Assembly: GCA_016710685.1 (NCBI GenBank)
Contig: JADJVC010000006.1
Coordinates: forward strand, 496,001-560,000
DNA length: 64,000 nt
Source of the DNA: Flavobacteriales bacterium
GTDB lineage: Bacteria > Bacteroidota > Bacteroidia > Flavobacteriales_F > PHOS-HE28
Direction of reading: 5' to 3'
Positions 18,403 to 27,106 of this stretch are shown here, piece after piece. The notes under the pieces were generated by a model that was not told where the DNA came from, did no database searches, and worked only from the letters and a program-made list of their open reading frames with translations. Numbering within the stretch: position 1 is the first letter of the stretch; each line of letters opens with the position of its first letter. Both the position numbers and the translations under genes were made by a program.

Positions 18403-19355
18403 GCGTAGTTCGGAAATACGGCCTCGAAGGTAGCCCCGTGCGGTTCGGTATGCCGATATTTCAACGTGCCGCCCAGCTCTTCCATGGTGCGCTGCACAAT
18501 AAACAATCCAAGCCCCACGCCCTTTGCCGTGCGTGTGGATTCATCCCCGCCGCGGTAGAACTTTTCATACATCCGTTCCTGGTCCCGCGCCGGAATACCG
18601 GGTCCTTCGTCGCTTACCCGCAATTTCACCCCGGAAGTAACGGCTTCCACGGAAACGTGGACCGTGCTGCCCGGTGGTGCGTATTTGCAGGCGTTTTCCA
18701 ACAAATTTCCGAGGACCGTGCGGAAGGCATCACCATCGGTGCGGATCGTTAGATCTGCCGGTGCCACCAGTTCAATCTTGTGCCCAGCGCCGTAGGTCAT
18801 CCCGGCCTCCTTCACCAAAAAACGGGCTGTTTCCGCCAATTCCACCGCTGTGAATTCAACTGGCCGGGTTCTGTTGTCAAGCCGGCTGGCCTGTAGGATC
18901 CGTTCCGAAAGCCCGTGCAGCCGTTCCACATCCTCCCGCGCATGGCGGGAGAGCTGCGCGCGCTGTTCTTCCTGCAGTCCCGCGCGCTCCAGCGTTTGAA
19001 GATGCAGCTTCAACCCCGCGATGGGCGTGCGCAGTTCATGACTGACCGCCAGAATGAAGTCCTGTTGCTGTCGCGCCCGTTGCAGGTCGTGCCGCACCGT
19101 ACGGTAGGTTGCCCACAGCCCGGCCAACAACAGCAGTAGAAAGACCAACCCTTCGCCCAACACCATAATGCGGGCATGTTGCGGCTGCCTTATGGGGAGT
19201 GCGGGCACCAGACCGGCAGCGCTCAATTGCGTTTGCAGCGAAAGGATGTCCTGGTCCTTGCTCAGCAAAAGCCACATCCACCAAGCGGATTGAAGCAACA
19301 TGTAAAGCACCAACAGGCCGAAAAGGACCACGGGAGTGCGCGGGCTGCGTGACAT
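18399..19355 (-). CDS. Sensor histidine kinase, two membrane segments, orphan
   Basis: 318 residues from the ATG at 19355. Two membrane helices (about 9-30 and 62-82) flank a short periplasmic loop of ~30 residues. Next are a HisKA domain with H-box AVSHELRTPIAGLKLHL and a HATPase domain with N-box NLLENACKYAPPGS, G1 SDEGPGIP and G2 AKGVGLGLFIVQ. All catalytic residues are present. No response regulator is adjacent; the partner is unknown. The later ATG is chosen over 19394 because a perfect -7 element ends 4 bases before it, suggesting a leaderless mRNA. Coupled to gpmI by an ATGA overlap. Confidence 0.9.
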   Translation of the reverse strand: MSRSPRTPVVLFGLLVLYMLLQSAWWMWLLLSKDQDILSLQTQLSAAGLVPALPIRQPQHARIMVLGEGLVFLLLLLAGLWATYRTVRHDLQRARQQQDFILAVSHELRTPIAGLKLHLQTLERAGLQEEQRAQLSRHAREDVERLHGLSERILQASRLDNRTRPVEFTAVELAETARFLVKEAGMTYGAGHKIELVAPADLTIRTDGDAFRTVLGNLLENACKYAPPGSTVHVSVEAVTSGVKLRVSDEGPGIPARDQERMYEKFYRGGDESTRTAKGVGLGLFIVQRTMEELGGTLKYRHTEPHGATFEAVFPNYA

Positions 19356-19359
19356 TCCC

Positions 19360-19367
19360 CAAAAGTA
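19360..19367 (-). promoter_or_regulatory. -7 element of the histidine kinase-gpmI pair (leaderless type)
   Basis: The minus strand reads TACTTTTG, an exact TAnnTTTG match. Only 4 bases separate it from the ATG at 19355, so transcription would begin at or within a few bases of the start codon. Confidence 0.65.
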
Positions 19368-19422
19368 CCGCTTGGCGATATTTACTTCACTCAATCCATC
19401 GCCTTACCTTGTGCCGCAGAAC

Positions 19423-20016
19423 ATGACGGACCTCCGGGACATGCATGCTTTCGTTGTGCGTTGGATGCGCGAGCATGATGACAAAAAAATGCCCTATCAC
19501 GGATTGGCCCATACACTCGACGTGGTGGAGTCGGCCATGCGTATTGCCAACGCAGAAGGCATAGGGAATGAGGAAATGGACTTGCTGAATGCTGCCGCCC
19601 TGTTTCACGACACCGGCCACCAGATCTCCGGACCGAAGAACCACGAGGAAGTAAGTTGTGGTTTTGCACGCGAACACCTCCCGCAATTCGGCTTCGACAA
19701 TATCCAGGTAGAGCGCATTTGCCAGCTCATCATGGCCACACGCATTCCGCAATCACCTTTCGACAAGACCAGCCGAGCACTTTGCGATGCCGACTTGGAT
19801 TATCTCGGTCGGCCCGACTTCGTTTCCAAAGGGAAGAACCTCTTCGATGAAATGCGCTACAGGGGAGATCTCGCAACCCAACGCGAATGGAACGAACTGC
19901 AGGACCGCTTTCTGGGCATGCACCACTACCACACGAAGTACGCCAAAAAGAATCGCGACCCCGCCAAGAAAAAGCACCACGAGCAGGTGCGGCAGTGGTT
20001 GAAGGATAATCCGTGA
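19423..20016 (+). CDS. HD domain phosphohydrolase-like protein
   Basis: 197 residues from the ATG at 19423. Metal-binding HD-superfamily residues are visible: YHGLAHTLDVVESA (first His), ALFHDTGHQ (HD pair) and, further on, DADLDYLGRPDF, the last Asp. Proteins of this group are annotated as HD domain or Pycsar-like phosphodiesterase-fold proteins without a fixed substrate. The tail after residue ~165 is very basic (KYAKKNRDPAKKKHHEQ), which could contact nucleic acid; this is inference. The 5' region overlaps the divergent histidine kinase promoter. The longer frame from 19336 is rejected because it would run through that promoter. Confidence 0.8.
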   Translation: MTDLRDMHAFVVRWMREHDDKKMPYHGLAHTLDVVESAMRIANAEGIGNEEMDLLNAAALFHDTGHQISGPKNHEEVSCGFAREHLPQFGFDNIQVERICQLIMATRIPQSPFDKTSRALCDADLDYLGRPDFVSKGKNLFDEMRYRGDLATQREWNELQDRFLGMHHYHTKYAKKNRDPAKKKHHEQVRQWLKDNP

Positions 20017-20035
20017 AGTTGGCACTGCGCAAGGT

Positions 20036-20052
20036 TTAACCGCAACGGTTAA
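20036..20052. other. Short palindrome TTAACCG/CGGTTAA
   Basis: Two perfect 7-base arms around 3 bases, 20 bases after the HD gene stop. The 187 bases from here to the tRNA hold no gene. They contain this palindrome, the hairpin at 20171-20189 (GCGCAGT arms) and the tRNA terminator. Confidence 0.35.
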
Positions 20053-20203
20053 GCGGTTTCGCAACGGAGGCATTGTCCTTCGTGGAAATGCACCACAGGA
20101 AAACAGGGAGTCCCCTTCTTGCCTTAGTTTTATTCGCTCCCTCCGCGGATAAACCTTTTCTCGGTATGTCGCGCAGTGATAAACTGCGCCAAAGCCCAAA
20201 AAT

Positions 20204-20231
20204 AAAGCCCCCGACCAACGCCGGGGGCTTG
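20204..20231 (-). terminator. Intrinsic terminator of tRNA-Phe
   Basis: On the minus strand, AAGCCCCCG and CGGGGGCTT pair around a short loop and are followed by TTATTTTT. It lies directly downstream of the tRNA gene. Confidence 0.8.
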
Positions 20232-20237
20232 TTACAG

Positions 20238-20310
20238 TGGTGCCTCCCAGAATCGAACTGGGGACACATGGATTTTCAATCCATTGCTCTACCAGCTGAG
20301 CTAAGGCACC
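20238..20310 (-). tRNA. tRNA-Phe (GAA)
   Basis: A full cloverleaf can be drawn on the minus strand. The acceptor stem is GGTGCCT/AGGCACC and the D arm GCTC..GAGC. The anticodon stem ATGGA/TCCAT has loop TTGAAAA, giving anticodon GAA. The T arm is CCCAG-TTCGATT-CTGGG, with discriminator A. CCA is not encoded. A terminator follows 7 bases downstream. It is antisense to its flanking genes (HD protein and coaX). Confidence 0.96.
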
Positions 20311-20393
20311 GTAGCTCCCATCTTTGCACCGTCGCCAACCAGAAGTGGACGCAGTGTTCAACGGGGCGGCAAATATAGCGGGAAGCACGATCA

Positions 20394-21152
20394 ATGGAAC
20401 AAGAAGCTGTAGATCTGGTGGTGGACGTGGGCAACACCCGGATGAAAATGGGCTTGTTCCTGCGGGGCAAATTGCTGAAACGCGCCGCAGCGCCGCACGG
20501 TGATCGCGCAGAAGTCGCCCGGTTCTTGGGCGGGCATGGGGCCGCACGCATCGCCTTGGGGTCCGTGGCCAAGGTGGATCCACCATTTCTCGCTTTTCTG
20601 GAAGGCTTGGCGCCCGTAACAGTGATCCTGCCGGGATCCCCAACACCGGTGCAAACCCGGTATTCCACTCCGGAAACCTTGGGTGTGGACCGCATGGCCA
20701 ACGCGGTAGGGGTGGCGGTGCTTTTCCCCACGCGTCCGGCACTGGCCATCGATCTGGGCACATGCATCACCTACGACCTGGTGGATGCGCTCGCCGTACA
20801 CCACGGCGGAGCCATAAGCCCCGGCATGGCCATGCGCGCCAAGGCCATGCACGCATACAGTGCCGCCTTGCCCGAAGTGCTTCCGCCGGAGAACCCGCCG
20901 CTCCTAGGATTGGACACTCCACAAAGTCTCGCTGCGGGCATCCACTTCGGCATCTGTGCGGAAATGCGCGCCATCATTGCGGAATTGGGGCAACAACAAC
21001 CCGGCATGGCCGTTGTGCTCACAGGCGGTGATGCGCCCCGATTCGCAAAGGCCATGAAAAGCGGCATCTTTGCGCACCCTTCGCTAACCCTTATCGGCCT
21101 GCATGCCATTCTTCACCACCACCCGCGCCGCGGTTTTGTTACTCCTCTTTGA
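20394..21152 (+). CDS. coaX: Type III pantothenate kinase
   Basis: 252 residues. ASKHA-fold landmarks are VVDVGNTRMKMGLF (N-terminal phosphate loop, residues ~9-22), GVDRMANAVG, AIDLGTCITYDLVD (the catalytic Asp region) and HHGGAISPGMAMRAKAMH. It phosphorylates pantothenate, the first step of coenzyme A synthesis, in the cytoplasm; CoaX enzymes need a monovalent cation and are not feedback-inhibited by CoA. The 3' end overlaps the following outer membrane protein gene by 50 bases, so the five genes from coaX to the GldE-like gene are probably one transcript. Confidence 0.94.
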   Translation: MEQEAVDLVVDVGNTRMKMGLFLRGKLLKRAAAPHGDRAEVARFLGGHGAARIALGSVAKVDPPFLAFLEGLAPVTVILPGSPTPVQTRYSTPETLGVDRMANAVGVAVLFPTRPALAIDLGTCITYDLVDALAVHHGGAISPGMAMRAKAMHAYSAALPEVLPPENPPLLGLDTPQSLAAGIHFGICAEMRAIIAELGQQQPGMAVVLTGGDAPRFAKAMKSGIFAHPSLTLIGLHAILHHHPRRGFVTPL

Positions 21153-22449
21153 GACCATTGGTGCGGTGTGCGCACAAAGCAGCGGCTCTCCTTACAGCGC
21201 CTACGGCTTTGGCGACCTGTTACCGGCCGGACAGACCCCACAAGCCCTAAAAGGTGGTACCGGCTTGGCCCTTTCCGAGCCGTTCAGCCTCTCCTTCGGC
21301 AATCCGGCCAGCTATGCTGCACTCGCAAGGCCCGTCTTCGACGTGGGCTTCAATGCTTCAACCGTGAAATCCACCACCGACATCAGTACGGCCTCGCGTG
21401 GTAGCGCCGACCTCACGGGATTCAGTGTTGGCGTACCGTTCGGTGGCGGGAAGTGGGGCATCGGTCTGGGCCTAACGCCCTACAGCAACGTGGACTATTC
21501 AACCTCCACCACCGTGCCCACCGCCGATGGCGACGTGCGCTTCAATTACAGTGGCAGCGGCGGGCTGGACCGCGCGTTCTTCGGTGTGGGCCGTTCACTG
21601 CTCCCCCAACAATACGATTCGCTCGGCAACGCAGGCATGACGCTGCGCATTGGTGCAGAGTTCAACTTTCTCTTCGGGAACGTGGAACAAACGCGCGACG
21701 CCATCTATCCCGCCTTCAACGGATTCAACAATACGCGCGCCTTCTCCAGCTTGGTACTGCGAGCGCCCACCGCCAACGCTAGCGTGATGTGGCAGGGTGA
21801 CCTTACGCGCAAAGTGTCCAGGGACGCGGACAATTGGCGCTGGGGCATCGGCATATCAGTGGACCTGCCCACCGCCATCCAGGCGCACTACAACCGCCTG
21901 GCATACTCCTTCGTTTCCATCAACAATATCGAAGCTTTCCGAGACTCGATCTCCTCCACCGATCGTTTGGACGGCACCATCGATCTGCCGCGGGGCCTGG
22001 GTTTGGGTATTGGCGTACAAAACGCAAGGTGGGCCATTGCCGCCGAATACCGCTTGCGGGATTGGGCCGCAACATCCGTGAATGTTCCTGAATTTGCGTT
22101 GCCCTCCGCACTTTCCGCTTCCAGCACGATCGCGCTGGGAGCAACCTTCACTCCGCAAGATGAAGGCTCGCTGTTCCGCCGCGCCATGTACCGATTCGGC
22201 CTGCGGCAGACCCAAGGGCCCATTGAGGTACGGGGCCATGTGTTGACCACCAGCGCCGTAACAGCAGGGTTGAGCCTGCCGATAAACGCTATCCAGACCA
22301 ACAGTTGGCTGCACCTTGGTGTGGAGGCTGGCACGCGCGGAACCACCACTGATGGGCTTGTGAAGGAGCAGTACACCACACTGTGGCTAGGCATCACCTT
22401 CACGCCATGGCGCGGGGAGCGTTGGTTCACTAAGCCCAAGATCCAGTGA
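21103..22449 (+). CDS. Outer membrane beta-barrel protein (FadL/OmpP1-like shape)
   Basis: 448 residues with a signal peptide ending near CAQ (residues ~1-24). The mature part starts SSGSPYSAYGFGDLLPAGQT, then ALKGGTGLALSEPFSLSFGNPASYAAL. This opening is typical of Bacteroidota outer membrane proteins often found between coaX and lptC. The remainder alternates short amphipathic strands with polar turns, as in a 14-stranded barrel. Its substrate is unknown. The start lies 50 bases inside coaX in another frame; a later ATG would lose the signal peptide, so the overlap is probably real. Confidence 0.82.
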   Translation: MPFFTTTRAAVLLLLFETIGAVCAQSSGSPYSAYGFGDLLPAGQTPQALKGGTGLALSEPFSLSFGNPASYAALARPVFDVGFNASTVKSTTDISTASRGSADLTGFSVGVPFGGGKWGIGLGLTPYSNVDYSTSTTVPTADGDVRFNYSGSGGLDRAFFGVGRSLLPQQYDSLGNAGMTLRIGAEFNFLFGNVEQTRDAIYPAFNGFNNTRAFSSLVLRAPTANASVMWQGDLTRKVSRDADNWRWGIGISVDLPTAIQAHYNRLAYSFVSINNIEAFRDSISSTDRLDGTIDLPRGLGLGIGVQNARWAIAAEYRLRDWAATSVNVPEFALPSALSASSTIALGATFTPQDEGSLFRRAMYRFGLRQTQGPIEVRGHVLTTSAVTAGLSLPINAIQTNSWLHLGVEAGTRGTTTDGLVKEQYTTLWLGITFTPWRGERWFTKPKIQ

Positions 22450-22471
22450 TGGCTTTTCGCAGTGGTCCGGA

Positions 22472-23047
22472 ATGAGGTGGAGCATAGGGATCTTGGTCGC
22501 CGTTCTGCTCGCCACGGGCTTCTCCGCCTGCAAGAACGACTTGGACCGCGTGGCCGCGCTGGAAGTACCTGCGGACGGGCCTGACCGCATCACCACTGGC
22601 GCGGAATACCTTTATTCGGACAGCGGTTTGGTACGCAACCGTGTGCGTGCGGCCACTATTGAAGAGTATGCCGGCGATGATCCCCGCACGGAACTTTCCG
22701 GTGGGGTGGAACTCACCTTCTTCAGCTCGGACGGGCAAGCAAACGGTGTGCTCACCGCGCGCAGGGGCAGCATCCTTCCCGCCGAAAATCGCATGCAGGT
22801 TGACCAGCAGGTGGTCTTCACCAACGCCCGCGGTGAAAAGCTGGAAACCGAACAATTAACGTGGGACCGCGACAGTGGGCGCGTCCATACGGACAAGCCC
22901 GTGAAGGTGACCCGTGAAAAGGACATTATCTTCGGGCAGGGTTTGGACGCTTTGGAGGATATGTCGAAATACACCGTGAGAAAGGTGACCGGAACGGTGT
23001 TCCTCGGCGCGGGCGATACCTTGGCCTCGGCGAAAGCCACAGATTGA
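22472..23047 (+). CDS. lptC: LPS export periplasmic protein LptC (lipoprotein)
   Basis: 191 residues with a lipoprotein signal (lipobox FSAC, Cys ~20). The mature part shows the LptC/OstA jellyroll pattern of repeated strands: LSGGVELTFFSSDGQANGVL, VDQQVVFTNARGEKLETEQL, RVHTDKPVKVTREKDIIFGQ and GLDALEDMSKYTVRKVTG. The last is close to the end motif of the Bacteroidota LptC family. LptC carries lipopolysaccharide from the LptBFG ABC transporter to LptA. In Bacteroidota it is commonly a lipoprotein, as here. Its TGA shares a base with the next ATG. Confidence 0.85.
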   Translation: MRWSIGILVAVLLATGFSACKNDLDRVAALEVPADGPDRITTGAEYLYSDSGLVRNRVRAATIEEYAGDDPRTELSGGVELTFFSSDGQANGVLTARRGSILPAENRMQVDQQVVFTNARGEKLETEQLTWDRDSGRVHTDKPVKVTREKDIIFGQGLDALEDMSKYTVRKVTGTVFLGAGDTLASAKATD

Positions 23048-23280
23048 TGGAACGCATTGCACGCATTATGGAGATCTTCTGGCTGGTGCTGGGGGCGCTT
23101 ACTGCAGCATGGGCTGTCTACGTACTGGCTATGCAAGGCTGGACTTATGGGCGCCAATGGCTGCTTTTCCCCGCCGTGTGCTTCGCCATGTGGGGCTATC
23201 GCCGCTACATGCGTGGCCGCATGGCCAATTGGGCCGGCCAGAACAATGTGCGCGACGAGGAAGACCGAGATGGAAGGTGA
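23047..23280 (+). CDS. Small two-helix membrane protein
   Basis: 77 residues with two hydrophobic helices (about 9-28 and 37-50) and a charged tail ending in RDEEDRDGR. The ATG shares its A with the lptC stop (TGATG), pointing to translational coupling. A small membrane protein at this position, between lptC and a CorC/GldE-like gene, is common in the phylum but has no assigned role. Confidence 0.7.
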   Translation: MERIARIMEIFWLVLGALTAAWAVYVLAMQGWTYGRQWLLFPAVCFAMWGYRRYMRGRMANWAGQNNVRDEEDRDGR

Positions 23281-23313
23281 CCCTTGTTTCCCTCGAAAAA
23301 TCCGCCCTGCTCA

Positions 23314-24604
23314 ATGAACGGCGGTGATCTTGGCATACTGCTGGTGGCGATGCTGACCTCCGGCTTTTGTTCCGGTTTGGAAATTGCCTTGGTGAGCAGC
23401 AATAAGCTCTATATCGAGCTACAGCGCAAGCAGGGTGCCATTTGGGCCAAGATCGTGGCCTCCCTGCTGAAGCGGCCCGCCCGTGTCATAAGCGCTTTGC
23501 TTGTGGGCAACACCATTGCGCTGGTGGCCTACGGTATCGTAATGGCACACCTCTTGGAGCCCGGGCTGCGCGCCATTTACCCGCATGAAGGCTTCGTACT
23601 GGTGATGCAGACGCTCCTGAGCACCCTGCTGATCCTGGTAGTGAGCGAATTTCTGCCCAAAGCGCTCTTTCGCATCGATCCCAACGGAATCCTCAGCGTA
23701 TTCGCCATTCCGCTGTGGCTTATCTATGCCATATTGTGGCTGCCCACGGTGCTGCTTACCACCGTGAGCGAAGGCATTTTGCGGTTGTTCGGTTCCAAAC
23801 CCAACATGGGCAAGGCCGGTTTCGGGCGGATCGACCTGGATGCATTTCTGCAGGAAGTGAGTGAAGATATGGGCGATGATACCGCGGCGGACGCCGAGAT
23901 CGAGTACTTCCGGAATACGCTGGAACTTAGCAATACCAAAGTGCGCGATCTCATGACGCCGCGTGCTGAGATCGCCGCCATCGACGTGGAAGAGTCCATT
24001 ACTGAACTCGGCCAGCGTTTTCCTGTCCACCGGCCATTCCAAAGTATTGATCCACAAAGGCGATATCGATAACATCATCGGTTATGTGCATGGCTACGAA
24101 CTGTTTAAAGCCCCGCTTACGATTCGTTCGGTGTTGCGCCCCGTGAATTTCGTGCCCGGCACCATGCCCGCTGACGAGCTGCTGCGCCTGTTTACCAAGC
24201 AACGCACGCATATCGCGGTGGTCGTGGACGAGTTCGGTGGCACCGCAGGCATGCTCACCATCGAGGACGTAATGGAAACCATCGTTGGGGACATCGAAGA
24301 CGAGCACGACGACGAAAACATGGTGGAGGAACGACTCGCACCCGGCGAATTCGTGCTGAGTGCGCGCGTGGAGGTGGAACACCTCGTGGAAAAATACGGC
24401 ATGAACATGGAGGAAAGCGAGGAATACGATACGCTGGCGGGATACATCATGCACCGCACGGGAACCGTGCCCGAGCCGGGCGAAATCGTGGAAGACGGCC
24501 CCTTCCGGTTCACCATTACGAACGTTTCACACGGCCGCATCGATCTGGTGAACCTGCTGGTGAAGGATTTGGAGGCCGGCTTCGTGGACGGCGTACCCAA
24601 GTGA
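23314..24604 (+). pseudogene. GldE/CorC-like CNNM-CBS transporter-family protein, frameshifted
   Basis: The first frame (23314 to ~24030) encodes the CNNM/DUF21 membrane domain: FCSGLEIALVSSNKL, VISALLVGNTIALV and SEFLPKALFRIDPN, then the start of the CBS pair (KVRDLMTPRAEIAAID). The second frame (to 24604) continues FLSTGHSKVLIHKGDIDNII, VVVDEFGGTAGMLTIEDVME and a CorC_HlyC domain. Removing one T from the TTTT run at about 24020 joins them perfectly as ..QRFLSTGHSK... The family includes gliding protein GldE and Mg/Co efflux-type CorC; which applies here cannot be told. A start at ATG 23314 is preferred over TTG 23284. The indel may be an assembly error. Confidence 0.85.
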
Positions 24605-24756
24605 TCCGGGCTGTCCGGGGCAGATCGAGCACCGAATTCGAAGCGACAAACCGTTTCCTCTTCGTCAAAAGCTGCTTGAACACCTCCGGAAACGCCCACC
24701 GGGTGCGACATTCAGTCTTTGACGGTCCGGAGTTCCCGCCGTGGGGGCCACCCGCC

Positions 24757-24764
24757 TATATTTG
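24757..24764 (+). promoter_or_regulatory. -7 element of the PpiD-type foldase gene
   Basis: TATATTTG, an exact TAnnTTTG match, 24 bases before the ATG at 24789. Confidence 0.65.
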
Positions 24765-24788
24765 CCACCCTTTTCAAGCATTCGGAAC

Positions 24789-26882
24789 ATGGCAGTAATC
24801 GGTAAGATCCGCGAACGTGGCACCCTGTTGGGGATCATCGTGGGCGGCGCATTGGTCCTCTTTGTAGTGGGCGACTTCATTGGCAACAACTCCGGCGGCA
24901 ACGACCGTAACGTGGGCGAGATCGCCGGCAAGGAGGTGAGCATGCAAGACTATTCCACCCGCGTGGAACAGCAGGTGGAACTCTACCGGCAGAACGGCAC
25001 CACGGTGGACAACGAGCTTCAAGAGCAGGTGCGCAACGGCGTTTGGAACGACATTCTCCGCGAGCGTACACTAATGGTACAGGCCCAGGAAGCAGGCTTC
25101 GGAAATACCATCGGCCGGGAGGAGTACGACGATATCCGCTTCGGCAACAACATCCTGCCGGACTTCAAGAACAACCAGAATTTCACGAACCCACAGACCG
25201 GGCAAGCGGATAAGGAGCAGCTACGGAAATACTTCAAATACGTGCAGGAGAATAACCTCGCCCTGTTCGACATGCAGAAGCGCACCTTCGTGCCACAGCG
25301 CATCTACGCCAAGTATAATACCTTGGTGAAGAAGAGCTGCTTCGTGAACAGCGCCCAGGTGCAGGATGACTGGGCCGCCAAAAACACCAAGGCGAACGTG
25401 GAGTTCGTCGCAGCCCGTTACGACAGTCGCCCGGACAGCCTGTTCCCGGTGGACGATACCGAGCTACGTCGTTTTTACGATGCGCACAAGAACGAGCCGA
25501 AGTGGGCGCAAAAATCATCGCGCGCATTCGCTTACGTACAATTCAACGCCAAGCCAACTGAAGAAGACCTGCAAAACGCCTTTACTGATATGAAGGCCGT
25601 TAAGGAGGACTTCGCGTTAGCTGTTGGCGCCAAGGCCGATAGTGCGCTGGTGGCCGCTTACGCCGATACCAAAAACACCAAAGCCACGGCCTACACCGAA
25701 GGCACTGCGGACCATCTGAACGATTCGCTCATCATCCATGCCGACACCGGCGTGGTGGTTGGACCCTTCCGTGAAGGTGATAACCTCAAAGTGGTGAAAG
25801 TAGCCGAGCTCGCCGATGTGCAGGAAGCCCGTGTCCGCCACATCTTGCTGAGCACGCAAGGCAATAACCCGGACGAAGTAACTGCCGTGAAACAGCGCGC
25901 GGACAGCATTCTGGCCGTGGTGAAGAAAGACCGCAGTAAATTCGAAAGCATGGTGGAGAAATTCTCCGACGATCCCGGCAGCAAGAGCACTGGCGGCGTG
26001 TACGAGTGGTTCGACAAGCAGCGCATGGTGCCCGAATTCACCAAGGCCAGCTTTGATGAAAAGACCGGTGCCATCACCATTGCCAAGACGAGCTATGGGT
26101 TTCACATTGTGGAAGTACTGGGCCAACGCACCCGTAAAGAGCGTCGCGTCCTTACCATTGACCGCAAGATCGCCCCGGTGCAAGCCATGAAGGCCGCTTG
26201 GAAGCAAGCCAACGAATATTCGTTGGCCCATGCCGACACCGCCGGCTTCCGCAAGGCCGCGGAAGAACAAGGTTTGGCTTACACTCCGGTGGAAGAACTG
26301 CGCGCCGACCAAAAATTCGTTCCCGGCCTGCAGCAAGTGGACGAGGTGGTGCGTTGGGTAAACCATGCCGAGCCCGGTGGCAAGCCCAGCGAACCATTGG
26401 CCAGCGGTGACAGCTACGTGGTGGCCGCACTTACCGCCGTCCGCAACGAAGGTGTACCCGCTTTGGCAGATGTCCGAGAAGCTTTCACCAAGGAAGTTGC
26501 CAAGGAAAAAAAGGCCGATGCCATGATGGCGGAATTGAAAGACCAGATCGATCTGGATGCAGCTGCGAAGGTCCTTGGAGGAAATGTCCAGGCTGCGCCC
26601 GACCTGGCGTTGAACGCCTCCGCTTTGCCTGGTGGCTATAACGACCCGATCGCTGTAGGCGCGTTCTTCGGCCTCGACAGTGCAAAAGCAACTGCCGTAA
26701 AAGGCGACATGGCTGTGTACATGGCCCGCTTGAACGGTATTACACCCGCGCCGCCCATGGCCGATGGCGCACAAGACCTGAAAGGCTTGACAGACCGTGT
26801 GCGTAACCGTGCAGAAGGCCAAGTCTTCAACGCACTGAAGGAGGCAGCCGGTGTGGCCGACGACCGCTCGAAATTCTATTGA
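24789..26882 (+). CDS. PpiD-type periplasmic peptidyl-prolyl isomerase/foldase
   Basis: 697 residues from the ATG at 24789. One N-terminal membrane anchor (residues ~11-31, LLGIIVGGALVLFVVGDFIG) is followed by a SurA-N/PpiD chaperone region. A parvulin (PpiC rotamase) domain lies at about 345-450: EARVRHILLSTQGNNPDE, FSDDPGSKSTGGVYEWF and TSYGFHIVEVLGQ. It acts in the periplasm as an inner-membrane-anchored foldase for outer membrane proteins. It has its own -7 element upstream and a strong terminator 22 bases downstream, so it is monocistronic. Confidence 0.92.
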   Translation: MAVIGKIRERGTLLGIIVGGALVLFVVGDFIGNNSGGNDRNVGEIAGKEVSMQDYSTRVEQQVELYRQNGTTVDNELQEQVRNGVWNDILRERTLMVQAQEAGFGNTIGREEYDDIRFGNNILPDFKNNQNFTNPQTGQADKEQLRKYFKYVQENNLALFDMQKRTFVPQRIYAKYNTLVKKSCFVNSAQVQDDWAAKNTKANVEFVAARYDSRPDSLFPVDDTELRRFYDAHKNEPKWAQKSSRAFAYVQFNAKPTEEDLQNAFTDMKAVKEDFALAVGAKADSALVAAYADTKNTKATAYTEGTADHLNDSLIIHADTGVVVGPFREGDNLKVVKVAELADVQEARVRHILLSTQGNNPDEVTAVKQRADSILAVVKKDRSKFESMVEKFSDDPGSKSTGGVYEWFDKQRMVPEFTKASFDEKTGAITIAKTSYGFHIVEVLGQRTRKERRVLTIDRKIAPVQAMKAAWKQANEYSLAHADTAGFRKAAEEQGLAYTPVEELRADQKFVPGLQQVDEVVRWVNHAEPGGKPSEPLASGDSYVVAALTAVRNEGVPALADVREAFTKEVAKEKKADAMMAELKDQIDLDAAAKVLGGNVQAAPDLALNASALPGGYNDPIAVGAFFGLDSAKATAVKGDMAVYMARLNGITPAPPMADGAQDLKGLTDRVRNRAEGQVFNALKEAAGVADDRSKFY

Positions 26883-26903
26883 TCCTTAAAGGGGATCACA
26901 TGG

Positions 26904-26928
26904 AAAAGGGCGCTTCGGCGCCTTTTTT
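26904..26928 (+). terminator. Intrinsic terminator after the PpiD-type gene
   Basis: A G/C stem (GGGCGC/GCGCC) closed by a TTCG tetraloop and followed by six T, 22 bases past the stop. The A-run on the left arm lets it serve the minus strand too. No gene is seen from 26929 to 27106. Confidence 0.9.
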
Positions 26929-27106
26929 CATTTTCCATATGCAAGATCCCAGCAGCTGCGGCCATGAGATAGCGCCCGGCGGCGGCAGATAGTTGCGGTA
27001 CTCTTTTGACGAGATGCGGGAGGTGCGTGGGTGCGCACAGCGATGCTAGAGGTTCCTATGCAAAGGCGCTTCCGCGAGGATGTCCGAACAACTGAGAACC
27101 ATCCCT

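Noticed and set aside
20036..20189. Small RNA gene in the gap before tRNA-Phe
   Set aside because: Two short hairpins are present but no promoter or conserved structure supports an RNA gene.
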